From: Cinclus cinclus | Taxonomy: Eukaryota > Chordata > Aves > Passeriformes > Cinclidae | Reading direction: 5' to 3' | Length of the DNA: 64,000 nt | Assembly: GCF_963662255.1 (NCBI RefSeq) | Contig: NC_085049.1 | Coordinates: forward strand, 52,747,158-52,811,157 | Part shown: piece after piece, positions 38,468 through 51,285 of the stretch | Position numbering within the stretch: position 1 is the first letter of the stretch | How the letters are laid out: every line of letters begins with the position of its first letter | The notes under the pieces: generated by a model | The model's input: only the letters and a program-made list of their open reading frames with translations | Databases searched by the model: none | What the model was told of the DNA's origin: nothing | Made by a program: the position numbers and the translations under genes

Positions 38468-41121
38468 CTACAAGCACAGAAGAGATTTTTTGTCAAATTC
38501 TGGTTTTAATTGCGTCTGTGTAAATCTGTTATTCACAAGCTCTGCCTGCAAGCTAACTGAATCAGGTCATGATTGGACTGTGGGAATTTATTATTTATTA
38601 CTGTCAAGTTCTGCTTGTGCCTTTGCGGTCCCCAAGGGACTGCATTTTTTTCATGGCGTCTGATAGAGGTTTGGCTCCTATGACCACTGCGATGAGTAAT
38701 CTTTTCCCATATGTGGTTACTCTTGGAGCAGCTAGAACAAAAACTGCATGAATGTTAACCACATTGGATGGCTTTATGAATGAAGAAAGTGAAAAGGATC
38801 AGTGACACCACTTCTGTTCCACAGTTTCTTGGAACAGCATTGTCCTTTACAAAGGAGAAAGGAGGAAGGTCAGAAGCAAAATGCAAGTTACAGATCAGGT
38901 TTACAAGTTGCCAGAATATCTGGGATTGTTCAAAGACAAGGTTTTCTTTCAGGCACCTCTAGCTAAGGAATTATCTTGTTTACTTTCAACACTCCAGACG
39001 TCACCAAAGTAATTTTGATGTTTAGAGGCTAACTTGAAAGATGTGCAGTGTGCCAACAAAACGTTTGAAGTGAAAATGGTCTACTTCAAAAATAGACATG
39101 GATCAATAGTGCCAGAGTTCATTAAGAAGACAATTTCTTCATTAAGTTAGGAAAAGCAGGGTAGTTTCATTAGTAATAAAATAATGACTCCCTTAGAGTT
39201 TAAAGCTTAATGTATTAGTGTTTATATTACTCCTAAGGAATTGATATTTAGATCTTTTTCTTGGCTTTATCATAGTTGCTAGGTAACAGAGATGCCTGTG
39301 ACATTATAATCTTTAGGGATCAAGACAGAAGAAAATTTTATCCAACAAAGTATGTGTGAATGATTGCTTTTTTCTCAGCCCCATTCTAGGAAAAAGAGGA
39401 GCTGGAAGAACACACTTTTAACAGTTCTTGGAAGAATGCTGTCAAGGTTATGGAGAATTCTTCCTGGTCCCCTCTATTAAAGTTTTAACATCAATGGAAC
39501 TCATTGGAAGAATGAAAATTATTTTATCATGTTCCTTGAAAGTGACTGAAAGCAACACAAAGGCAAACAAATGACCACCCCATTTGTCCCTCTGTAGTAA
39601 GTGCTGGGCTCATGGTCCCCTGCTGTCCTTTCAGCTGTCTTTCCAACCTGAAGGGCTTTGTCCCACTTGCCCTCAGTGGTTTCTGAAGTCACTCCTCTCC
39701 TTTGACCATGGAGAAGAAAAGAGCACCAAAGTCACAACTCAGGTGGTGTGGCTATATTTTTTTTTCTCCCTGGTATCGAGCTGACAGAGTTTAGCTTTCA
39801 GATTTACAGGTGAGGCAGGCAGCAGGGGGGTGTTCTTTTTCCACTCTGCTCTGGTGACCTGTCAGTCACTCATCTAAGCTGATGAAACAGTGCTAGAAGC
39901 AGGTTTTAATATTGTCAAGCACAAGCCATTAGCCTTAACTAGACAAGAGGAACAGCCTTCAGGGACCCATTGTTATCTCTAAAGGAGACAGAGGAAATGA
40001 AAATGTAACATGTCTCTATGGGGCCTGTAGAGATCTGAGTTCATTTATTTTAGTGCCTTAGGAAAGGAAAACAAAGATGGATTTTGGTTTTTAGTGCTTT
40101 GCTACTAAGACTAATGGCTTCTAGTGTTCATAACAACTATATTTTTCTTCTAACAATAAGAATTATTATCTAATAGTTCTTGCATTGTTCTCCCCTTGTG
40201 CTTGAAGCCCCGGTGTGTCTGTCACTTGCTTGGTTGGAACAAGGATAATGTAAGGTTTACTTGACAAATTTCAAATTTCAACTGGCAAAGAGCAAACGTC
40301 TTTCCCAGGTAAAGGGGTAAACACAGTATTTGGAGGGCTATCTCTACTTCTGTTTATTCTGAATTATGTTGTTTCTGCCCCTTTTTCAGATGGTTTTCAA
40401 AGGTTTTCACAAAGTAAGACAAACTGATTCCAGCAGACTGATTTTCACCACTTAATTTTCAAAGAGACATCAGCAAAATTATCAGAGTAAGGCCATCTCT
40501 GAACAGTTTCTTGAAAATACTGAAATGTGGACCCCATCACATCCTTGTAACAGGTTACAAAAGTCATGTGTATCACTTTTGTTACACAGAAATAACAATG
40601 CAACTCCAAGAATTACACTACAGTTACAAAGATTATTCTCACTCAGGTATAAATAACTGGATCATTATTATTTTATAACATCCTGTATGAGAGTATTCAT
40701 GCCCATTTACAAGTAAACAAACGAAATGGGGAAGGGGAGACTGAAGCCAAACCTTTTCTATTTGTATTAGTATAAATTTGGAAAAAAAAAACTTAGCTAA
40801 ATATAGAGGATATAATTCATAAAGTGCCGAGGCACATTAAGTCAGGTATTGCAATGCCTGTGCTGTGTTTTACATGCCTGGTTCCCAGAGGGAAGTCCCA
40901 AACCCAGGATTAGGTATTTACCACTCCTAAGCAAGTGACGTTCATTAAGATGAATTCCAGCTCTGATTAGGCAGTCACATAAACACAACCAATTAGAAAC
41001 TGCACATAAAATTGTCTCAACTCCTTCCCTTTTCAGAAGCTGAGAACCTACTTCAGAGCTAACAACAAGTAGTTAGAATCTGGAGCTCCCATTTTTCTCC
41101 TATAGATATCTTTTCAAAAGC
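38468..41121. other. Non-coding spacer
   Basis: No supported gene or mobile element. The sequence is A+T-rich with short unrecognised open frames. The solo LTR begins immediately after this interval. Confidence 0.5.
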
Positions 41122-41517
41122 TCTCCTGGTCCTGGCCAGGACAGGGTTAATTTTTGCAGTAGACAAGGGTGGGGGCATGGAGAGGATCTGGATGTTATTC
41201 TATGCCACCTCACATCTTTTCTGGGGATGGGGAAAGGGTTCTTTTCCAGGTCTGGTATTGCTTACCATTAGGGAGGCTCCAAGTGATCACCTCTTTGTTG
41301 TACCCTCTGTCATTAGTATTGTTGATCTTACTTTTCATTTTCTTTTCTCAGTGTTGTTTCCAGTAAGGTGGTCTTATCTCAGCCCATGATCTTTACCTTT
41401 TCTGCCTCCAATTCTACTCTCCATCCGGGGGGAGGGAGAGAGAGAGTAAGCACTACATGGTTTGGAGAGTCTCATTGGGAGCACCAAATTTGGAAATACC
41501 ATTCCTAAACCAAAATA
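41122..41517 (+). mobile_element. Solo LTR, avian ERVL type, degraded
   Basis: The start TCTCCTGGTCCTGGCCAGGA then GGGTTAATTTTT matches the characteristic opening of avian ERVL LTRs. The 3' third keeps the landmarks GTCTTATCTCAGCCCATGA, then CTCCATCCGGGGGGAGGGAG and a GAGAGAGAGTAAGCACTACATGG segment, ending near CTAAACCAAAATA. The usual polyadenylation and promoter parts in the middle are shortened or mutated. It is transcriptionally oriented on the plus strand. No internal retroviral sequence flanks it, so it is most simply a recombination-derived solo LTR. The small frames at 41169-41389 fall inside it and are not genes. Confidence 0.8.
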
Positions 41518-44129
41518 AGAGCTGGGGAGAAATAACTCTTTGTGTCTATCTCTCTGCAGGAGCGTGAATGGAGATCACTCATCCTTCAGGCTCTGACCTA
41601 GGAAGTGGGAAGTTGGGATATCAGTCTCTTCTACTCTGCCACAGCTGAAACCTCACTGCTCTTCTCACCTCCTTCTTCTCCTCTAGACCCCTAAAAGTTT
41701 CACTGAAAACACAAAAACAGCTGTGCACATGTGGTTTACAGTCAAGGCACTGCTATGGAGATATCTCCAGGTGCCTGGGAAATTAAGTGGACATAGGGCT
41801 GCCTCTGCCAAGGTTGCTGGAGACAGCCCTGTGGGTACCAAAATACCTTCAGAGTTCAAAATCCAAAGGCTTTTTCCTGTAATTTTAAATGTTAACCCTA
41901 GTCACTTGACCTCCTGACAGCATGATGACAATTTCGGGTTTAATAAACTTCTGTCTACATTCTAACAGGGTAACACTGAGTCTGGATCTTTGTTTTGCAT
42001 TTAATAAGTACTGTTGGGGTGTTGGGAGGATTTCAATAAATTTAAATAGGTTGTCATAAAATTTGAAGGCAGTAAACTAGGAATATGTCTTCATTATTTC
42101 CAAATAAAGCTAAAATTTCACAAGATTGTTTTTGTTTATAAAATATTATTTTAAGGTTTTGATTTCTTCCTAGATTAACATAAAAGGAGACTCAGCTTAA
42201 AATTTTCTATGCACATCATTTTATACTTTACCATTAGATTTATAATACAGGTTCTTTCTATTTGATTTATAATACATTTTTATTCATATATGACCCAAAC
42301 AGAGAGATTAATAAATATACAGAGTGAATCACACATGCACAAGCCACTACTTTTTTCCAGTCATAAATATATATTCCCTTTGAGACTGTTATTTACTTTC
42401 ATATAAAGATAGACCCCAAACAAAATTTTGTTTTGCATTTGAAAATGCAAATTTTCTATAGGTAATCAGAATGACATGGAGTGAAATCCTGAGTGATTCA
42501 ATGAACTGTATAGAGCCATTCAATCTTATTCTCCACTGTACACCACAAATGTTATCAAATGAAAGTGATTGAAATAATAACTCAATATTTTTATGCTTGG
42601 CTTGTGGAGAATGATTGTTCAAAGTGGAAAGTCAAACACATTTGGCTTTTGGCAGAACCAAGAATGTGGAAAGGACTTTGCTTGTTATGCCCATTATGAA
42701 CTTGGGAAACATGTACTATCTCCACAACTGCATCTGATGATTCAACAACAGCAGAAATTAACAATAAGGACGTCATTTTCGATTATCTAGATCTGCAATA
42801 AATTTCACATTTAAGGGTCTGGGTGTTTTTTAAGTATTAAGTAGGAGAAGATATACTCCTGTAACATGCTTCAAGGGATGACTTACATACTGCATTTCTC
42901 TTGTTTCAATGGTGATTTCCCATTTATAGCTGCAATATATTTGAGTAGTACGGCCACTGTAATCCTTGAATTTTATAAATATGTACTCTTATCTAGGTAT
43001 CGGCCCAGATAGAAAAATGCATCTTTTTATCCAGAAGTGTCTCTCTGTGCACAGATAGATAGCCACAGCATTTACAGGATGGCATGCTAACATGTCTGTC
43101 TTGAAGGAGGCCTGAAACATGCACATTTTCTCAAACATTCAGCGTAAACATCAGAAACTATGTAGTCTGGAATCCATAGAAACACTCAGTATTTCAAGCT
43201 TATGAGAAGTCATGGTGACACCATGTCACCAAAAGTTTTTCTTACGATTCCTTACTTTGCTTTTCATTTGAAACTATTTATAAAAAATATTTGGCACTTT
43301 TTAACAATAGCTGTAACAGGGTAGTTTTACTGTTATTAAAAATTGTTCACACCATCTACTGCAAATACAAACAGTGATTTTAATCACTGATTAGCCTGCT
43401 TATATCTTACCCTCAATTTTGCAGGGGACTGGGCCTTTCTTACATAATGAGGTTGTTAAACAATTTTATATCTTGTCAGTGTCGTAGGAGACCAGTAATT
43501 CTGGCTGATGACCTCATCCTAAGGGCTGAGGAACCAAGCTATTCAAACCTCCATTCACAGTGGGTGTCGTCAAGAAAGCAAGGTTTCAGCTTCTTTTTGC
43601 AATAGTTAGTAAACTTTCTGAAATCTTTTTCCATGGTCTAAATCTCATTTTCCAATATTGTACTTTCATGAGCATTCAATACTTATCCTCATTTTTCTTC
43701 CAAGCCATTGAGGACAACAGTTATAAATCTGCTTTAAGGTTTGCTCTTAAAATCTTACACCTCTTTTTCTTGGGCCTAGAAGGGTCTCAGTGTCAGCAAG
43801 GCTGCCGTGCAGAAGTTAAACAGGGACGTGAGGAAAAAAGTCATTTTCTAAAAGGCAGTGTTGTCTGAAGTAGCACAGGGGTGAGTTGGTGAGCATCATA
43901 CTGAGCAATATGCTGAGCAATGCTCATCCCAGAAGAGCTCCCCTAAGCTCACTTAGCTCCTGCACTGTAGATAAATGTAGCACAGCAGACATGGTAGGTG
44001 CTATACTCTAACCTGTGGTAATATTTTACCATGATTTGAATGAATCGATTAATTCCTGAATTGATTGGGAAAGGCTTTTGTTATGACCTGAAATGCTTTT
44101 GTGCAGCCATAAGCTACCCTCCCCACTGG
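41518..44129. other. Non-coding spacer
   Basis: No supported gene. A 13-base direct repeat, GATTTATAATACA, occurs at 42237-42249 and 42264-42276. The 42000-42480 segment is strongly A+T-rich. The 102-codon plus-strand frame at 43560-43868 is unrecognised. Confidence 0.5.
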
Positions 44130-44660
44130 GGGAGTACACTCCCACCTGCAGCTCTGTGCACAGTTCTGTTGCCTTGTATGTTCTCTGAAACATACGAAGG
44201 GCATGAAACTTGGAGTCCAGACGAGGGCCACGAAGGAGATCAGAGGGCTGGAGCACCTCCCCTGTGATGACAGGCTGAGGAAGTCAGGGCTGTTCAGCCT
44301 GGAGAAGAGAAGGTTGAGTGGAGACCTCATGGCAAACTTCCAGTGTCTGAAGGGAAGCCTGAGAGGGACTCTCGTCAGGAACAGTAGTGATGGGACAAGG
44401 AGTAATGGGTACAAACTGAAAGAGGGGAAATTTAGACTACACATCTGGAAAAAAATTCTTTACTGTGAGGGTGGTAAGATACTGGAGCAGGTTGCCCAGG
44501 GAGGCTGTGGATAAACCCAACCCTGGCAGTGTTCAAGGCCAGGTTGGATAAGGCCTTGAGCAACCTGGTGTAGTGGAAGGCATCTCTGCGCATGGCAAGG
44601 GGACTCTGAGTAGCTGATCTGTAAGGTCTCTTCCAACCTGTAATATTTTATGATTCTGTG
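44130..44660 (+). mobile_element. CR1 LINE fragment, C-terminus and 3' end
   Basis: The frame at 44203-44514 carries the CR1 C-terminal signature (IRGLEHLPCDDRLRKSGLFS, LEKRRLSGDLMANFQCLKG, then NGYKLKEGKFRLHIWKKI). The non-coding end follows with ACTGGAGCAGGTTGCCCAGG, GCAACCTGGTGTAGTGG and AAGGTCTCTTCCAACCTG, finishing with TTTTATGATTCTGTGA. It is about 530 bp, 5' truncated at the end of ORF2, and dead. The minus-strand frame over the same place is an antisense shadow. Confidence 0.93.
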
Positions 44661-45990
44661 ACCTGGATGGAGGAGATTTTCCTCTTAGACAAATTACTTT
44701 TGCTATTGTTCTTCTGTGATTAGTGACCTGTCAACTTGGCTTCTTCAGTACCTAGTAACAGCAAGTCAGCATTCATACGTGATACTAGGCAAAATAAAAT
44801 TCATTGAGAAACCAGAGCAGTTTTCACGCTCCTAAGAAAATTAGTTTAAGCATCCTGGAAAGTACTTTTACCTTTTCCTTTTCATTTGCTCTGACTAATT
44901 TTGTGACTTTCATTCTCCAGATGATGACCAGAGGCAAAAGCAGATGACAGAAGATTCTCATGTCAGGCAGAGCAGGTTCTACTGATCACAGAAGAGAGAC
45001 TTAATTAAAGCCCTATCACTAGAATGGTGCTGCTATTTGTCACACAGGAGAGGTTCTTCAACACAGAAATATTTGTACAGCCTGTTTGTGTAAGTTCAGG
45101 GACAAACACTCAACTGTGCATCTGCAGACAATTTTCACAGCAAGTGTTGATGTCAATTGAAATATGAATGCACCAATCAATAAACTAAAAAATTAAAATC
45201 TTGTTGCCAACAGAGAGAAACTTCTAGCTTGAAGGCAAAGAAAATTTATAACTTCTAGATTATCTGATCCTGGAATAATTTCTATAACTTGCCTCTGATG
45301 TTTTAACTCAGGTTATCATTTTCTGATGAAGAATGAACTAGTTCCCACTCTCTGAAGTGTGAACTTCAAATTAATTCTTGAATTTAAGTAATCATGCAGC
45401 TAGTTTTAACTCTTCTTTGAATTTTACAGGTTTATTACAGTAACGTATTTGATACCAGTTTTGAATAGCAAGTTCAGAACCTGGAATAGTCAAAAGTTTC
45501 TCCTTTTGGAGTCGTGGAATACTTGCTTAATTTATGAAACTTGCATATTAAGTCTGTTTAATACATTGTTCTAGTTACCATGACTACATCTAATAAATGT
45601 TTGCATACCTCAGCAGTGTCTACAACCAGTTAAAACCTCTTTATTGACATTTGTTTCCTGTTGCGTTTGGCACAATAAACTGAAGTCAGGAACAATTATG
45701 ATTTTAGAGGAAACAGATATCCCATGTTCACACTTTCAAACCTGTTTTTCAAAATCCCATGTGGTTAGAGTAGCACATGCACAGTTAGAGCATCCACCAT
45801 TACTTCAGTCATTTATGGAGCAGTTGGTAGGAGGGCTGGTGCCTGATTTGTGCCCACAAAAGCATGCTCAGGCAAGATTCAGTATCCACCTTGATAGTGT
45901 TAATTGTGTTAAAGTACATATTCCTATCAACCTGGAGCACAAAAGATTTTATAAGTTCTACTTCACTTCCAATTATTTTCCCTGGAAATA
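44661..45990. other. Non-coding spacer
   Basis: No supported gene. The 118-codon plus-strand frame at 45644-46000 shows no recognisable domain and runs into the next CR1 fragment, so I treat it as chance. Confidence 0.5.
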
Positions 45991-46175
45991 TCACAGGTAA
46001 TGGATACAAATTGAGACTGACTAAGGAAAATCTTCTTTGCAAGAAGGGCAGTGAAGTGCTAGAGAAAGGCTGCCCATGGGAATGTGGGCTCTTCATCCAT
46101 GATGGTTTTCAGGAGCTAACTAAACAGTCATGGCTGACCTGATCTGGTGGTGGCAACACACAACCATAATGGAAG
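45991..46175 (+). mobile_element. Old CR1-like fragment
   Basis: Landmarks are GGTAATGGATACAAATTGAGA, AAGAAGGGCAGTGAAGTGCTAG, GGCTGCCCATGGGAATGTGG, GGTTTTCAGGAGCTAACTAA and CAGTCATGGCTGACCTGATC. These match, in order, the CR1 segment between the end of ORF2 and the 3' terminus. The 3' tail is missing, so the copy is truncated at both ends and diverged. The deduced peptide (GNGYKLRLTKENLLCKKGSE) agrees with the same CR1 C-terminal stretch seen in the copy 1.5 kb upstream. Confidence 0.75.
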
Positions 46176-49100
46176 GAATACACATGGACCATCAAATCCT
46201 CTTCCAAGCAACATTTTAATGACTTCTTTTTGGTTTTTAAACTTAAGACACTCTATTGTACTCATTGGATGCTGTAAGTTTACTATTCCTGTACATTCAC
46301 ATTCTGTATCCAGGCACATACATGTGTGTACACACATAAAAACTGCTGGTAGAAATACAACCTGCATTTTTAAGAACACTAGCTATGCATACATTTTCAT
46401 TCAAACCTCTGCAGACAAATATGTCCCAAAACAGGACTTCTAAATATCCGCCTGACGTATGCGTGTGTATTAATCTCCCTCAAATTGTGGTTGTGGCCTC
46501 CACTGGGGTTTGCAAGATGACTCAGGGAAGGGAGGATTGCAACAGAGTGCAGCTGTCAGCATCAGCTCAGGTCCTCTAGGGTGGAGGCATGAGCATAACC
46601 AGCTGCTGCACACATTTTAGCTGGTTCTTCCTCTCCTGCCCAGAAGGAACTGAACATCTGCTGGCTCAGGTGATAGTACAAAGATAAGATAAAAGTGTGT
46701 CACATTTTCTAGGGTTTTGAGAGGTACTGATGCTATCTGTCTCTTGAAATGCTAGACTTCTAATTTTTAATGTTCGATGCATTGGATATACTTATTAGCA
46801 CTGGACTTCAATCCTCCCTCCATGAGAGTAGGAGGATTTTTACAACTAGACTAGGTTGTGAGTAAGGAATTCCCAAAAAGAAGCAGCTCCTTTGAGCAAC
46901 ACAAATAAATCTTTGGGTATCTGGAATGCCATGAGAAGGGGAGTAAGCCTTTGTAGAACAAGACAAATCTTCCATTAAGTGAATTTTGTTGAGCTGGGTT
47001 GATGCCAATTTGTAGTGCCTGTTTTGATGGGAAAAAATATCAACATTTTACATGAAGAGTTGGTTTTGCTCTAAGTTTTCAGGTACTACAATGCCACTTA
47101 CAGACAAATTAACCTTCGGGCCACTACTTCTTGTTCTTTAGTCAAAACCAAATACTTCTGAAAGTTTGAAAAAGTCTGCTTTAGGAAGCACAAAGAACAG
47201 GCAGAATTCTGCTTTCAGAAATATTCACTTCTACTTCTCAAAAGACACCTAACTTTCAGATTGAATCTTCTGTTTCTAATATTTGCAGCTAAAGACACAA
47301 TAACATTTAGCACACTCACTAGCCACCATATTTACGGCCACTATGTCTGTTTAAGGATAAGTTTTGAAGCTTTTTAAGCAGAGCTCTTCCAGCTGCCAAG
47401 TAAATAGAAGTGGCAATGCAGCATAAAAATTTTTCAAACAATGTTTAATATTTATTCTTGTAACTGAACTGTAGCACTAGACAGAAATATATTGTAAATA
47501 TATTTATAAAATTCAAAATTTACTTAGTGTCATTGTTCTGAATGCTATTTGCTCCCATCTCTAAATCCTTCCTCACAAAGCCTTCTGTTTCCTGTGCTCT
47601 ATTCTCAGCCAGGACACTCCTTGCAGAAGTGAAGCTTGGCCCCTCTGGTGCACACCAAATCACACACCTTTTCATTCACCTCTCCCTGATCCCTGTTATG
47701 TCTGGCTCACTGCCCAGAGCCTGCTCTTTCCCAGAGCTCGGTTTTCCAATACATCCCACCTACCTCAGCTGGTTTTTGGCAGAAGGGGGACAGTGGGAGC
47801 TGGCAGCTGGCAAATAGCAGCTCCCAGCAGATGCACAGTGTAGGGAAGGAAGGAAATTCTGTAGCAAATGGTACAGATGGAGCCTGACCTTATTGTGTTC
47901 ACGTGGCCCCGCAATTCAATGAAAAAAATCCTTTCCTTAGTCCTGAGAAGCTCTTTCTGTGGCTGCTGCAGACCCCAGCTTAGTCAACATCTCATTGCAC
48001 AACTGAGCACTCAAATTTGCTTTCTTGAATGTAAGACTTGCCACAGGTCTACTCTGTCATGAGGAAAAATAACTTCTGCACGTGTGAAGAAATGACCACT
48101 AGAAACAGTAAAATAATGTGAAATTGCTCAGAGTTACTTTAACAAGTTTTTAGGTAGGAAAACATTTCAGATGAAAATGCCTGAACATCTCTATTTTTAG
48201 CTGTTTTTTTTTTAATTACCACAGCTACCTTATTGCCACAGATGCTGACAAGCAAGGCACACAAGAGTATATGCAACAAATTGTGCTAGCAAGCAAAAAA
48301 ACATCCAAAATCCATCTTTAAAAAACATGTTGCGTCTTCATAAAATTCCCTCTAGGGCAATTTATTAAATTATGTTTTCTATCCAGTCTCAGCCTACAAC
48401 TTCCTGTTTACTTGGAATTGTAGTGTGTGATTTATTTCCAGTCTTATGTTTGTTTTATTTTCTATTTCTTTTTTTCCAAATTATTTCAATAACTTGTAAA
48501 AGCTGATAGAGACATTTGTTCCAAGACTGAAGTTAATGAAGGCAGCAGATCTTGATTCCTTACAGAATTAGAAAGCTGTGTCCATGGAAACAAAAAGAGA
48601 AGTAAAACCTGAGATTCCGTTTTTCTTCTCTTCTGTATGATGTGATGAGAAATAATCAGTTTAGTGATATCTGAGGACAAATATTTTGTTGTAGCTATTC
48701 CAAGACATGAGGTGCCAGGAAACTACCAACCAACAAGCTCCAAATGATGACACACACTGAAAAGTAACACCTGCCATTTCCCCAGTTTATGTGTTTTGGC
48801 GTGCAGCTTTCCAGCAAGTTACCCTAAGCCTTCTATCTGTAGGTTTGTAGCTATTGCTTCATCACAAGACCCAAAATTGGTTTTGGTCCTGGCTCATGGA
48901 AATATGCCATGATAGCTCTTTAAGCCACAAGTTAATGCATTACCACAACTTGCTAATGTCTCAAGCTTGGTTTGGGACTTTATCTCCCTCACACAGCTAA
49001 TTACATGTTATTTATTATTGAGATCTAGAAAGTGCCAGCACATTTTGTGATGATATGTCATCAAGCCTAACCTGGGGTGGCTTTTTTCAACAACTGTGTT

Positions 49101-49795
49101 TTTATGTTCACAGATTTTTTTCATTTTCTGTTGAGATCTATGGACAGATTCTAGTTTCCTCTCTCCAGAGAACATTATATTTATAGTACATATTTTTAAA
49201 ACTTTTGTTTAAAGGAACATCATCTTAACAGTATAATTCCTCTCACTCACTTCCCTCTAACATGACTCTCAAATGCCTTATAACATCTCTCTTACTCTTT
49301 ATTTGGAAACATCGGTCTCCCGTCCTTTTACTTTTCCCTAGAGAACACAGACCTTTCCCTACTGTTTTTTAATAGGTCAGTATTTCTGTGTTGCTTTTGG
49401 TACAGTCGACTGAATCTTCTCTGTTGCCACAGATAGAAGTCAACCTCCTCATCTTAAAACCCATGAAAGTATATATCTATTTGGTAAAGTTGGAGGAATG
49501 ATTTAGCAGAAGAAGTCATAGCTATAAAAGATGAGTCACACAGAGGTGAAATACAGCCCCCACCTCCCCCACATATACCCATGCATACTGGGCATGAACA
49601 GAGCAGTTACTAAAAATTAAGCCTCATCACCTACTCCAGGTACAGTTTTGCTCTCAAAACTTCCAGCTCTTCCAAGCTGGGATGGCAGAAACAAACAGTT
49701 CAAATGTGATTTTGATCAGTATCTCAGACTCCACAAGACTACCATGCAGCTACTGTTTTTCCCTCTATTTTTTCAGCTAGTCCACCCAGTCCACT
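46176..49795. other. Non-coding spacer with one perfect palindrome
   Basis: No supported gene. A perfect 16-bp palindrome, ATGTGTGTACACACAT, lies at 46322-46337. The block 47540-47830 is more G+C-rich and opens a 91-codon frame without recognisable features. The rest is A+T-rich. Confidence 0.5.
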
Positions 49796-49913
49796 CCTTC
49801 CTTCCTTCCTTCCTTCCTTCCTTCCTTCCTTCCTTCCTTCCTTCCTTCCTTCCTTCCTTCCTTCCTTCCTTCCTTCCTTCCTTCCTTCCTTCCTTCCTTC
49901 CTTCCTTCCTTCC
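49796..49913 (+). repeat. CCTT microsatellite, about 29 units
   Basis: An uninterrupted (CCTT)n array of 118 bp. Its purity suggests recent expansion and a high mutation rate. A polypurine/polypyrimidine tract of this length can form triplex (H-DNA). The Phe-Leu-Pro-Ser repeat frame across it (49648-49926) is a translation of the array and not a gene. Confidence 0.97.
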
Positions 49914-50308
49914 ATTGTCTTGCTAACTCCTAGAAAAGCAGCTCTGCCTGTTTCAAATAAAGAGCCCTTTTATCCAGGTCTACTCTATGAATGCCACTCC
50001 AGTAATTTTCTGAAGCCTGACTGACTCTACCTCAGAATAATCTGACCAACTTGATCATGAAGTAGAAGTCCAGCAAACGGTCAACACAAGAACAAGAGTA
50101 AGGTCTTCTCTAGTTTAAAAATCAATCTTTTAGCTTGAGCTAGCTTATGGAAAAATACTTCACCCTAGTCTGAAAAAATTCTTTAGGCTGAATCTAGAAC
50201 TGCAAGACTACAGAAGTGTCTTCTAAGAACACCCAAAAAAATCCCTGTCCATGCCATGTCAGTGATTAATTTCCCTTGCATAGACTTCAATACATGTCTT
50301 TCCACCCT

Positions 50309-50322
50309 CCCCCCCCCCCCCC
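50309..50322 (+). repeat. C homopolymer, 14 bases
   Basis: An uninterrupted run of 14 C, flanked by short C/T sequence upstream and A-rich sequence downstream. It is slippage-prone; its length should be treated as approximate. Confidence 0.9.
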
Positions 50323-51257
50323 ACAAAAAAAGACAAATACTTTTCTTGTAGCAATAACATATTATGCTAAAAATGGCCCATAATCATACCTTTTCAACTC
50401 TTAAAGAGTTCATCTTTTAGATATCTTTGGGATATCTTCTACGTGATGTCCTTCAATAAAAATTACCCAAACACTTCTTTACACTACTTTAACATATTTC
50501 ATCTCTACCCTTAGAGGGTCATTACCTTGATTGCAGTGTCAATGTTCAGAGGGGACTAAACAACACACCTCCGAAACTGGAAGCAGCACTGTGTGTTAGG
50601 ATACTGCAAGGCTCCCCTTGGGCTAATTAACCCTGATTCAAGGCCACAACAGTATGTTAATAGCTGTGCTGCTGGTGGGGTCCCCAGATAAATCATACAG
50701 AGCTAGTTTGTGTACCTGTGCTCTCTAGACAAACCTGTAGCATAATTTTTCACCCATACTCTGAAGAAAACTTTTTAGAAGTCCAGGATTATGAAGTTCT
50801 TGGCTTTCCTTTAAAGTTCTTTCTGACAATTCCTCCAATTGGTCATGTGTCTTCATATTTAATAGCTAATAATTAATAATTCCTAATTTATCCTGTGCTT
50901 TATCCTGTAATCTATATGATCAGGTTTGCTTTTCCTGGATAGGATGGCTGCTCCAGTCAATACTTTTCCCATTATTCCATAAAAGCAACTCATATGGTAA
51001 AAGAAAGATTAACTTCTGGAGTGTGCTGAAACATCCCTCTTTGAAAGAGTGGTTAAAGTATTTAAACTTGTTTCTTTGCCTGGGGGCAACAAGAAGACTT
51101 TCTCATACAAGATCTTTATTTCTCCTACTTTTTTTTCAGCTTGCTTCTGGTAACATCATGATTTCATTCTTTTCTTTCCTTCTTCCTATGAAGGAAAAAA
51201 TTCCTACATCTACTCCTTTATTATTCCTTATATGGTGAAAATTGCTGTAATATTTTA

Positions 51258-51285
51258 GCAATGTCTTTACAAACAAAGACATTGC
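51258..51285. repeat. Perfect 11-bp inverted repeat (hairpin)
   Basis: GCAATGTCTTT (51258-51268) and its exact reverse complement AAAGACATTGC (51275-51285) flank a 6-base loop. The stem is more mixed in composition than most A+T-rich dyads here. No adjacent terminator, RNA gene or mobile-element end explains it. Confidence 0.8.

Noticed and set aside
49648..49926. 92-codon frame with a Phe-Leu-Pro-Ser repeat
   Set aside because: The repeat is the CCTT microsatellite read in frame, not a structural protein.
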